From NCBI GenBank assembly GCA_023382135.1, contig JAMCQK010000173.1:1-8315 (forward strand): 8,315 nucleotides of DNA, given 5' to 3'. The translations under genes and the position numbers were made by a program. Below are positions 1 through 5,676 of the stretch, one piece after another (the stretch's first letter is position 1; each line of letters opens with the position of its first letter). The stretch is from Deinococcus sp. Its GTDB lineage: Bacteria; Deinococcota; Deinococci; Deinococcales; Thermaceae. The notes under the pieces were generated by a model. It saw nothing but the letters and a program-made list of their open reading frames with translations, did no database searches and was not told where the DNA came from.

Positions 1-154
1 AGAGCCTGGCGCCGCGCATGTCCTGGTAAAAGTCTTGCAGGTAAGGGTTTTCGTCTACCGCCTCGTATACCGGGCGCAGCTGGTAGCGTTCCGAAAGCAG
101 CCCGGTCAGGCTGGACTTTCCCGAACCGATGTTGCCCGCGATGGCAATATACAT
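1..154 (-). CDS. Deoxynucleoside kinase, dAK/dCK-like (partial, N-terminal 51 residues)
   Basis: The reading frame starts at ATG 154-152 and runs off the left edge, so only the N-terminus is visible. It opens with MYIAIAGNIGSGKSSL, giving a P-loop (G7-S14, GNIGSGKS) for ATP, followed by a VDENPYLQDFYQDM stretch (about residues 33-46) that is typical of the dCK/dGK family and lines the nucleoside site. The A-G-N-I-G start is closer to bacterial deoxyadenosine/deoxycytidine kinases than to deoxyguanosine kinases. The product would phosphorylate a deoxynucleoside at the 5' position in the cytoplasmic salvage pathway. It lies 8 bases after the stop of the neighbouring kinase, so the two are almost surely cotranscribed. 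A GGGG stretch just upstream can serve as ribosome binding site. The family call is firm; the substrate is inferred from the P-loop sequence and from pairing with a dGK-like partner, as in Bacillus and Lactobacillus. Confidence 0.88.
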   Translation of the reverse strand, partial: MYIAIAGNIGSGKSSLTGLLSERYQLRPVYEAVDENPYLQDFYQDMRGARL

Positions 155-162
155 AAGAACCC

Positions 163-786
163 CTACTGGCCTTGGCCCAAGGTTTCCGGGTTGATACCGA
201 GCCGTTTGGCCACTTCCTCCAGCACCCAGTCCTGGTCGGGGGTACGGTTGGCGTAATCCACTTGGTCGGCCTCGAGGACCCAGAGCGGGTGCGGGTAACT
301 GGAGAAATGTTGTTCGTAAGCCCGGGAAAGCCTCTCCAGATAATCCGGGCTCATGTTTTGTTCAAAGGTCCTTCCCCTGCGCCTTATGCGCTCCAGCAGC
401 ACGGCCACCGGCGCCCTAAGGTAAATAGTCAAGCTGGGTGCGGGGATGCGCGGCGCCAGGCTCTGGTAGAGGTCAGAGTAAAGCCGCCACTCGTCGCCGG
501 TAAGGTTGAGCGAGGCAAAGATCGCGTCTTTATCGAACAGGTAGTCGGCCACCACGCCCTGCCCAAAGAGGTCCGGCTGCGAAAGTGGTATGAGCTGCCG
601 GTAGCGCGAAAGCAAAAAAAACACCTGAACCTTGAAGCTGTAGTTCGCGGGGTCCTGGTAAAAGAGTGGCAGAAAGGGGTTTTCTTCCACCACCTCCATC
701 AGCTTTTGGGTTCCAAGTCTCTTGGCGAGCAGCCGGGTGAGCGTGGTCTTACCTACCCCAATGGGTCCTTCGATAGCGATATACAT
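163..786 (-). CDS. dgk: Deoxyguanosine kinase-like deoxynucleoside kinase
   Basis: This complete 207-residue protein has the usual length of bacterial deoxynucleoside kinases. Visible motifs are the P-loop GPIGVGKT (residues 7-14), the EENPFLPLFYQD nucleoside-site segment (34-45), an aromatic/Gln helix with Q54 and FFLLSRYRQL (56-65), VVADYLFDKDAIFA (78-91) where other family members carry the catalytic acid and DR(S/T) motif, and an Arg-rich LID, ERIRRRGRTFEQNM (132-145). The I-A-I-E-G-P-I-G start, the ADY..(Y/F).K motif and the R-G-R-x-F-E LID recall Bacillus deoxyguanosine kinase, so dGTP-precursor salvage (deoxyguanosine to dGMP) is the best guess; this comparison is from memory. It ends 8 bases before the partner kinase starts. 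The start at 786 has no clear Shine-Dalgarno and lies about 12 bases after a -10-like box, suggesting a leaderless message. A run of eight A on the plus strand (614-621) lies inside the gene. Confidence 0.9.
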   Translation of the reverse strand: MYIAIEGPIGVGKTTLTRLLAKRLGTQKLMEVVEENPFLPLFYQDPANYSFKVQVFFLLSRYRQLIPLSQPDLFGQGVVADYLFDKDAIFASLNLTGDEWRLYSDLYQSLAPRIPAPSLTIYLRAPVAVLLERIRRRGRTFEQNMSPDYLERLSRAYEQHFSSYPHPLWVLEADQVDYANRTPDQDWVLEEVAKRLGINPETLGQGQ

Positions 787-798
787 ATGCGAGGCTCA

Positions 799-827
799 AG
801 TGTCACCGGTGAAGCTCAATTAGTCAA
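799..827 (-). promoter_or_regulatory. Putative promoter of the deoxynucleoside kinase pair
   Basis: Read on the minus strand, TTGACT (827-822, five of six bases of the -35 consensus) is followed after 17 bases by GACACT (804-799, three of six -10 bases). The ATG at 786 begins 12 bases further on, so transcription would start only a few bases before the start codon. This fits the leaderless arrangement common in Deinococcota and the missing Shine-Dalgarno. The perfect 10-base palindrome TCACCGGTGA (803-812) overlaps the spacer and the -10 box. The whole 108-base gap after the protease gene contains no convincing terminator. Confidence 0.45.
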
Positions 828-894
828 TAGCTGGTTCACGTTGGCGGTCTGAATCAAATAACTGTGCGCATCCAGAAAGCTGCCGCGCCTTACA

Positions 895-1965
895 TTACTG
901 GGAGAGCGGCGGCTTGGCGATCATGGTGAGGGTGAACTCCAGCTTGCGCCCGTCGCGCCAGACCGTGAGGCGCACTTTGTCGCCTGGGCGGTAGCGGGCC
1001 ACAGCCTGGACCACGTCATTCTTGTTCTTAACAGCCTTGCCGTTCACTGCCAGAATCACATCGCCCACGGCTTTCAGTTTTCCGCGCTGGTCGCGCTGGG
1101 CCGCACGCAATCCCACTTGGCGCGCGGGGCTGGCAAACTCTACCTTGTCCACCATGGCGCCTTGGTCGGAGAGCAGGCCCAGCCGGTTCAAAAGCACCGG
1201 GTCTAGTTCTTTCAGGTCAATCATGCTTACCCCCAGCCAGCCGCGTTGCGGCGCGCCAAAGCGCTCGAGGTCTTGCACGCTCTGTTTCACCAGGTTGGCG
1301 GGGAGCACTACACCAATGCCGCCAATACCGCTGGGGCCACCCAGTACCGAGTTCACCATGCCCACCACGCGGCCTTGCAGGTCGAGCACCGGGCCGCCGG
1401 AGCCGCCCACATCGATACGCGCGTCGGTGTAAAGCACCTCGCCAATCTCGGCGCCAATCTCTGGGTTACGGGTCTCGTCCTCGGCCACCTCGAGCGGGCC
1501 CACGCCCGAAAGAATGCCGGCAAGCACCAGGCTGCGCCCGCCCATGGGAAAGCCCAGCACCAACAGGCTCATACCGGGGGGAAGGTTTTGGGAGCTACCC
1601 CAGGTGAGCATGGCAGGTGCAACAAGTCCTTGAACCTGCAGAATAGCCAGATCAATCCCCTTATCGAGCGCAAAGATCTGCGCCGGGTAAGCGCGGCCAT
1701 CACTCAGGATGATGCTCAAGCCGCGAAGCCCATCCACCACGTGATACGCGGTCACGATCCGGTTTGTGCTATAGAAAAAACCAGAACCATACGCCAGGCT
1801 TTCATTGCCGCTGGTTGGGTCTTTCAGCAGGCCCTGAACTTTGACCACCGCGGGGAGCGCACGCCGTATGACCTCCGTTCTGGCCACCTCTTCGGGAGAG
1901 GTCAGCCGGGGGGCCTGGGCTACCACCAGCGATCCAAACAGAACAAGGACTAAGAGCAAGCGCAT
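895..1965 (-). CDS. Secreted trypsin-like serine protease with one PDZ domain (HtrA/Deg family)
   Basis: This 356-residue protein begins with a positively charged, leucine-rich signal peptide (about residues 1-16, likely cleaved near VVA-QA), so it probably works outside the cytoplasmic membrane in protein quality control. The chymotrypsin-fold domain covers roughly residues 30-230, with the triad visible as H75 (TAYHVVD), D105 (KGIDLAIL) and S189 (VGGSGGPV). The usual GNSGGP around the serine is GGSGGP here, a tolerated variation. A single PDZ domain follows (about 240-350; RGWLGVSM and GDVILAVNGKAV are the clearest stretches), making it DegS-like in layout rather than DegP-like with two PDZ domains. 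It lies 49 bases downstream of argS on the same strand, and may be read through from it or use its own weak promoter. No lipobox cysteine or second membrane segment is visible. The native substrate is unknown. Confidence 0.9.
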   Translation of the reverse strand: MRLLLVLVLFGSLVVAQAPRLTSPEEVARTEVIRRALPAVVKVQGLLKDPTSGNESLAYGSGFFYSTNRIVTAYHVVDGLRGLSIILSDGRAYPAQIFALDKGIDLAILQVQGLVAPAMLTWGSSQNLPPGMSLLVLGFPMGGRSLVLAGILSGVGPLEVAEDETRNPEIGAEIGEVLYTDARIDVGGSGGPVLDLQGRVVGMVNSVLGGPSGIGGIGVVLPANLVKQSVQDLERFGAPQRGWLGVSMIDLKELDPVLLNRLGLLSDQGAMVDKVEFASPARQVGLRAAQRDQRGKLKAVGDVILAVNGKAVKNKNDVVQAVARYRPGDKVRLTVWRDGRKLEFTLTMIAKPPLSQ

Positions 1966-1971
1966 CGCAGG

Positions 1972-2006
1972 CCTATTCTCTTACGTTGTCGCCGGTGAAT
2001 CAACCT
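1972..2006 (-). promoter_or_regulatory. Possible weak promoter of the PDZ protease gene
   Basis: In the 49-base gap between argS and the protease gene, the minus strand reads TTGATT, 17 bases, then GAGAAT (four of six bases of the -10 consensus), 9 bases before the ATG at 1965. There is no strong Shine-Dalgarno, only an AGG six bases before the start. The spacer contains the 13-base block also found beside the kinase promoter (TTCACCGGCGACA here, TTCACCGGTGACA there). The layout fits a near-leaderless internal promoter, but readthrough from argS is equally possible. Confidence 0.3.
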
Positions 2007-2014
2007 TTGTTGGT

Positions 2015-3838
2015 CTACATGACCTCAGGGGCCTCGAGGCCTACCAGCCCCAAGCCTGTTTTAAGTGTCTCCTTCAAATTCCGAACCAGCGCCAGCCTGA
2101 CCCCCCGCAGCCCCGGCCCCGCAGCCAAAACCGCTGTGGCCGTCCTGCCATCCGCAGTTTTTGCGTTGTAGTAACTATTCCAAGCTGCCGCCAGATCCAG
2201 CAAATACTGAGCCAGCTGGTGCGGAGCTTTTTCCTGGGCGGCTTCCTGAACCACCTCGGGGAACCTCAGCAGCACCTTGGCAAGTTGAACTTCGTAGGGG
2301 GTCGCCAGGGAAAAATCGGCTGGCTCGCCCGAAACGCCTTGCTCCAGCGCTTTTCGCAAAATTGAGCTTGCCCGTGCGTGGGCGTACTGCACGTATGGAC
2401 CGGTATCGCCCTCAAAAGAAAGCGCTTGCTGGTAGCGGAAATCAATCTGTTTCCTGGCCTCGGTTTTTATCATGGCGAAGCGCACCGCGCCAACGCCCAC
2501 TTGCTCCGCAGCCGCGTCTGGATCCGGGTGCTCAGGGTTTTTCTCGGCGACGACCGACTTGGCTCGCTTGACCGCCTCATCTAGCACCTCGTCCACCGAT
2601 ACCGTGATGCCCTTGCGGCCAGACATCTGCCTGCCTTCGAGCAAAACTGTCTCATAAGCCAAGTGGTACGCACCCTCAGCTAGCTCGTGACGGCCTACCA
2701 CCTCCAAGCCCGCTTTTACGGTCATCTGTGGGTGGCTTTGCCGGGCGTCAATTACGTTAATGGTCTCGGCGGCACCACCGAACTCCGGCAGTTCCCCTCC
2801 TGGTGCGCTTGTATACAACCTGTCCTGCACGGGGTTTGGGTACGGTTTAAATCGCAGCCCCCGCAAAAGCCCCATCTTCCACATTTGAAAGGCGATGTCT
2901 TTGGCAGTGTAGGTTGCAGTGCCATTAGAGCGCAAAAGCACCAAGTACGGGTCTTCCAGCCCCGGAATGAACTGGCTAGTGTTCATCACCAGGGCGCCGG
3001 CATACTTGCCCTCGGTAGGCCGGAAAACGTAGGGGGTTTTCTCCAAAAAATCCATTGCCTTGGCCAGCAGCCCCTCGCGCACGATGTCCGATTCCCACAC
3101 CAGTACGTCATAGCGGGCACCCAAGCGGTGCATGGTCTCGAGGTTCGAACGCAGAATTTTGTCCACCGCGTCCCGCAGCTCGCCAGCTTCTAGCCGGTGA
3201 AGTGTTTCCTGAATCTTGGCCTCAAACTCCGCTTTCTTGGCGGGGTCTTCCATCTCCTTGTGAAGGCGCACATAAGCTTCGCCGACCCAGTGGTCGTATT
3301 TTTGCGAACCGTCGTATTCCAGATTGAAATATTCCAGTGCGAACAGGCTCTCCGCTGCTTGGCGTCCGGTGTCGTCTATGTAGTTCATCACCTCAACTTC
3401 GCGCCCAGCGAAGGCCAGAATTCTCGCTAAGGAATCCCCCAGACAAAGGTTCCTCAAATGCCCCACGTGGAGCTCTTTGTTAGGGTTTACCGAGGTGTGC
3501 TCCACCAGCACCTTGCCCGGTTTTTGGGGGAAGGGTGCTGGTGGCTCGGCGGCCACTTTAGCCAGGTAACCAGGATCAATTTCAAAGTTAACATAAGCCC
3601 CCACCACAAAGACGCGTTTTACAAATTCCGGCGGGCAGAGTTGGGCGGCAATCTCCCCGGCAATTTGCGGCGGCGCCTTGCGCAAGGCCTTGGCCAGCGA
3701 GAACGCTACCGGCGTGCCGTAATCCCCCTCTTTGCCCTCGGGGGTTTCTTGCAGGACAATCTCGGGGGCTTCGGCTATACCCATGGCAGCCAGCGCACCG
3801 GTAACAGCGGTCTTGAGTTGGTTCTTGAAATGTGGCAT
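2015..3838 (-). CDS. argS: Arginyl-tRNA synthetase
   Basis: This 607-residue class I aminoacyl-tRNA synthetase charges tRNA-Arg with arginine in the cytoplasm. Domains in order are an N-terminal Add-1 tRNA-recognition domain (about residues 1-100, with EGDYGTPVAFSLAKAL), the catalytic Rossmann fold with SVNPNKELHVGHLRN (116-130, the HIGH signature as HVGH at 124-127), YIDDTGRQ (153-160), RSNGTATYTAKDIAF (303-317), and MSGRKG (405-410), which takes the place of KMSKS. The all-helical DALR anticodon-binding domain fills the C-terminus (from SFEGDTGPYVQYAHAR, about 474, to the end). Length and motif order are normal. The ATG at 3838 opens directly into the conserved Add-1 domain and has no Shine-Dalgarno; a -10-like TACGAT lies 9 bases upstream, so translation may be leaderless. 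The gene is transcribed divergently from the deoxyhypusine-synthase-like gene. Confidence 0.97.
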   Translation of the reverse strand: MPHFKNQLKTAVTGALAAMGIAEAPEIVLQETPEGKEGDYGTPVAFSLAKALRKAPPQIAGEIAAQLCPPEFVKRVFVVGAYVNFEIDPGYLAKVAAEPPAPFPQKPGKVLVEHTSVNPNKELHVGHLRNLCLGDSLARILAFAGREVEVMNYIDDTGRQAAESLFALEYFNLEYDGSQKYDHWVGEAYVRLHKEMEDPAKKAEFEAKIQETLHRLEAGELRDAVDKILRSNLETMHRLGARYDVLVWESDIVREGLLAKAMDFLEKTPYVFRPTEGKYAGALVMNTSQFIPGLEDPYLVLLRSNGTATYTAKDIAFQMWKMGLLRGLRFKPYPNPVQDRLYTSAPGGELPEFGGAAETINVIDARQSHPQMTVKAGLEVVGRHELAEGAYHLAYETVLLEGRQMSGRKGITVSVDEVLDEAVKRAKSVVAEKNPEHPDPDAAAEQVGVGAVRFAMIKTEARKQIDFRYQQALSFEGDTGPYVQYAHARASSILRKALEQGVSGEPADFSLATPYEVQLAKVLLRFPEVVQEAAQEKAPHQLAQYLLDLAAAWNSYYNAKTADGRTATAVLAAGPGLRGVRLALVRNLKETLKTGLGLVGLEAPEVM

Positions 3839-4166
3839 CGAAGGTTTATCGTACCAGACAAGTCTGGTCTCGGACTGACGAGCAGGCGCTTAATAACTCA
3901 TGGAAAGCCTGTCCCTCTGGCCACTGCTTCAATGGCACCGCTACGCCGCCTAGATCGCGCCAGCAGCCGAATCCTTGGGTTTGAACAAAGGCGAGCCGGC
4001 TGCACGTCCCGGCGGCGTACATCTATTTGATTGAGCTGGCCTAGGTACGGATTGCCAAATCTAAGCAGGCTGACATTCTAGATAAACTGGCTTTACAAAT
4101 TTCGCGGCTAGGTTTAGTGGTGAAATATACCCTATCCATCAAGCGTCCTTTTGGCCTGATGACCAT
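3839..4166. other. Divergent intergenic region between argS and the deoxyhypusine-synthase-like gene
   Basis: No intact gene is visible here. The argS-proximal end carries the palindrome at 3853-3868. From 3900 a short frame reads MESLSLWPLLQWHRYAA, stops at TAG 3951-3953, and continues in the same frame with IAPAAESLGLNKGEPAARPG and GVHLFD before a second stop at 4032-4034. After a +1 shift, an uninterrupted 41-codon stretch from 4045 to the TGA at 4168-4170 reads like ordinary protein (RIAKSKQADILDKLAL, then LGLVVKYTLSIKRPFGL). There is no Shine-Dalgarno before 3900. These pieces could be one decayed gene, but I recognise no family and chance frames cannot be excluded. No tRNA or terminator was found. 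Confidence 0.4.
3848..3868 (-). promoter_or_regulatory. argS upstream signal: -10-like box with overlapping palindrome
   Basis: On the minus strand TACGAT (3853-3848, four of six -10 bases) lies 9 bases before the argS ATG; no convincing -35 is seen at 16-19 bases upstream. A 16-base inverted repeat, ACCAGAC-AA-GTCTGGT (3853-3868), touches the -10-like box. Such a placement suits a repressor operator or a short RNA hairpin, but no T-box elements or terminator-like U run were found. The position of the palindrome is seen directly; its function is inferred. Confidence 0.3.
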
Positions 4167-4170
4167 TTGA
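3900..4170 (+). pseudogene. Possible decayed small gene (unrecognised)
   Basis: Three consecutive protein-like segments can be read: codons from ATG 3900 to TAG 3951, the same frame onward to TGA 4032, then a +1 frame from about 4045 to TGA 4168. Joined, they would give about 85 residues ending in a basic, helix-like stretch (ADILDKLALQISRLGLVVK). Two stops and one frame change would be needed to explain its present state. There is no ribosome binding site and no family I recognise. The last segment overlaps the -35 region of the next gene. This is speculative; an accidental open frame in a 59%-GC-like background is a real alternative. Confidence 0.17.
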
Positions 4171-4192
4171 TAGATGTTTGCGCAGATAACTC

Positions 4193-4198
4193 TATAAT
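4193..4198 (+). promoter_or_regulatory. -10 box (TATAAT) upstream of the deoxyhypusine-synthase-like gene
   Basis: A perfect TATAAT lies 40 bases before the ATG at 4239, which would give a leader of about 34 bases. The best -35-like hexamer is TTGATA (4167-4172), but the 20-base spacing is longer than ideal, and no extended -10 TG is present. The leader then contains AAAGGGGAG, a good Shine-Dalgarno, so unlike argS and the kinases this gene has a conventional leader. Confidence 0.55.
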
Positions 4199-4238
4199 TC
4201 GAGCGGATGGCGTCTTGCCGACCGAAAGGGGAGTCCGT

Positions 4239-5216
4239 ATGTCTCGTGGGCCAATCAGCCAATTTGTTAGGCATCATTTCCGGCACTTCAACGCGGCGGC
4301 CTTGGTGGATGCCGCCGAGGGCTATACGCACCACCTCAATCAAGGCGGAGCAATGATGGTTACCCTGGCTGGGGCCATGAGCAGCGCCGAACTTGGCCTA
4401 TCTTTTGCCGAAATGATCCGCCAGGGCAAGGTGCAGGCGGTCTCGTGTACCGGGGCCAACCTGGAAGAAGATATTTTCAACCTGATTGCCCATAACTTCT
4501 ACGAGCGGGTGCCGCACTACCGTGACCTTACCCCGGAGGATGAACAGGCGCTGCTGGACCGGCACATGAACCGCGTAACCGACACCTGTATTCCCGAAAT
4601 GGAAGCCATGCGCCGGCTCGAGTCGGCTTTGTTGGCTGAGTGGGAGCGGGCCGACCAAGCGGGCGAACGCTATTTTCCGCACGAGTTCATCTATCGCTTG
4701 CTGCGTTCAGGCGCGCTAAAGCAGCACTATCAAATTGATCCGCGTGATTCCTGGGTCTACGCGGCCATGGAAAAGAACCTGCCCATTGTGGTTCCGGGCT
4801 GGGAAGACTCCACCATGGGCAATATGTACGCCGGGCACTGCATTTCGGGAGACATCAAGAATGTCCACACGGTCCGTACAGGCATCGAGTACATGATGGT
4901 GCTGGCCGACTGGTATACCGAGACCTCGGCTAGGCAGTCAATCGGCTTCTTTCAGATTGGCGGTGGAATTGCGGGTGACTTCCCAATTTGTGTAGTGCCG
5001 ATGCTCCACCAAGACTTGCAGCGCACCGGTATTCCGGTGTGGGGCTACTTCTGCCAGATTAGTGATTCAACCACCAGTTATGGCTCTTATTCGGGAGCCG
5101 TACCCAATGAAAAAATTACCTGGGGCAAGCTTGCGGTGGATACTCCCAAGTTCATTATCGAATCCGATGCCTCGATTGTGGCTCCGCTGATCTTTGCGCT
5201 GGTTTTGGGAGAGTAA
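4239..5216 (+). CDS. Deoxyhypusine synthase-like protein (probable polyamine aminobutyltransferase)
   Basis: The ATG at 4239 is chosen over the upstream TTG at 4167 because AAAGGGGAG lies 6 bases before it, TATAAT lies upstream, and the protein-like sequence begins here (MSRGPISQF). The 325-residue product is a deoxyhypusine synthase homologue: NAD-site segments TLAGAMSSAELG (42-53) and SCTGANLEEDIF (69-80), VPGWEDSTMGN (185-195), GGGIAGDFP (241-249), and the C-terminal EKITWGKL with K297, matching the lysine that forms the enzyme-imine intermediate in eukaryotic DHS, and E291 matching its active-site glutamate. ESDASIVAPLIFALV closes the fold. In human DHS a His pair follows GGGVVK; here Asp-Phe stands there. 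Bacteria lack eIF5A, so the likely reaction is NAD-dependent transfer of an aminobutyl group from spermidine to a small amine such as putrescine, giving homospermidine. The family is sure; the substrate is inferred. Confidence 0.92.
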   Translation: MSRGPISQFVRHHFRHFNAAALVDAAEGYTHHLNQGGAMMVTLAGAMSSAELGLSFAEMIRQGKVQAVSCTGANLEEDIFNLIAHNFYERVPHYRDLTPEDEQALLDRHMNRVTDTCIPEMEAMRRLESALLAEWERADQAGERYFPHEFIYRLLRSGALKQHYQIDPRDSWVYAAMEKNLPIVVPGWEDSTMGNMYAGHCISGDIKNVHTVRTGIEYMMVLADWYTETSARQSIGFFQIGGGIAGDFPICVVPMLHQDLQRTGIPVWGYFCQISDSTTSYGSYSGAVPNEKITWGKLAVDTPKFIIESDASIVAPLIFALVLGE

Positions 5217-5240
5217 CCGTCCCTTCCTCGGCTCAAACAC

Positions 5241-5260
5241 CAAAGGCCTTTGTATTTTAT
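5241..5260 (+). terminator. Weak terminator-like palindrome after the deoxyhypusine-synthase-like gene
   Basis: CAAAGGCCTTTG (5241-5252) is a perfect 12-base palindrome followed by TATTTTAT, 25 bases after the stop codon. The stem can only form with GGCC as loop and four weak A-T-rich pairs, so it is a poor intrinsic terminator; it is listed because of its position and the following T-rich tract. Confidence 0.2.
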
Positions 5261-5266
5261 TAAGCA

Positions 5267-5635
5267 GTGCCTTGCCACAAGCAACTGGCTAAAGCGCTAC
5301 GCCAAAACCCAAAGGGGAGCCGCACGGGCCTGACTTTATCGGCTCGACCCTTAAGGCCTGCTCCTGGGGCGGGCAAGGTGGATACCTCCTTTGGACAGAT
5401 AGTTTATGCCGAGGCCGTGCTGGCATCTCTACTTAAGTGTTTGTTGGCTGCGACTTGGATCAAATCTGCGCAAAACCCTGAATCTGAACCGAGCGAAGAC
5501 CTAGAACGCCTGCTAGAATGGGCTAAAGACTTGTGGTCGGTAGAACCGGGAGCACCCAGTGAGGTAGTTATCGGTGGATTTGCAAGCTGTCTACACCCTT
5601 GGCCGGCAGTAGCTTTTGACCCCGATCTGGAATAA
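5267..5635 (+). CDS. Doubtful small open reading frame, no recognised family
   Basis: A frame of up to 122 codons runs from GTG 5267 to TAA 5633-5635. The first third (to about residue 37) is low in protein character, has no Shine-Dalgarno, and may not be translated. The later part, from an alternative GTG at 5378 that is preceded by GGGGCGGG, looks more plausible: a hydrophobic helix (AVLASLLKCLLAATWIK) then an acidic amphipathic segment (SEDLERLLEWAKDLWS) and a Pro-rich tail. Third codon positions are less GC-rich than in the neighbouring genes, which suggests a horizontally gained, decayed or non-coding stretch. No domain is recognised. The frame ends 41 bases before the binding-protein gene, and the promoter of that gene overlaps its last codons. 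Without it, 5217-5676 would be a 460-base gap. Confidence 0.35.
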   Translation: MPCHKQLAKALRQNPKGSRTGLTLSARPLRPAPGAGKVDTSFGQIVYAEAVLASLLKCLLAATWIKSAQNPESEPSEDLERLLEWAKDLWSVEPGAPSEVVIGGFASCLHPWPAVAFDPDLE

Positions 5636-5643
5636 GCTAAAAG
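5616..5643 (+). promoter_or_regulatory. Putative promoter of the binding-protein gene
   Basis: TTGACC (5616-5621, five of six -35 bases) and TAAAAG (5638-5643, four of six -10 bases) are 16 bases apart. Transcription would start about 25 bases before the ATG at 5677, leaving room for the strong AAAGGAGG ribosome binding site at 5663-5670. No operator palindrome was noticed around it. Confidence 0.42.
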
Positions 5644-5676
5644 CACAACAAAGCGAGCGTACAAAGGAGGCACGGT

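Noticed and set aside
172..852. 226-codon open frame on the plus strand opposite the kinase gene
   Set aside because: It is antisense to a gene with clear P-loop and LID motifs, has no recognised domain, and comes from high third-position GC.
1246..1953. 235-codon plus-strand frame opposite the protease gene
   Set aside because: It is rich in His, Ala and Gln in the way typical of antisense frames, and the opposite strand has the complete catalytic triad and PDZ domain.
3141..3150. tRNA T-loop-like GGTTCGAAC
   Set aside because: It lies inside argS codons and has no matching T-stem, acceptor stem or anticodon arm around it.
3853..3868. Palindrome considered as an intrinsic terminator or CRISPR repeat
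   Set aside because: It occurs once, has no T-run after it, and lies at a gene start rather than at a gene end.
4041..4343. 100-codon minus-strand frame across the deoxyhypusine-synthase-like gene start
   Set aside because: It overlaps the promoter and the first codons of the real gene on the opposite strand and resembles no family.
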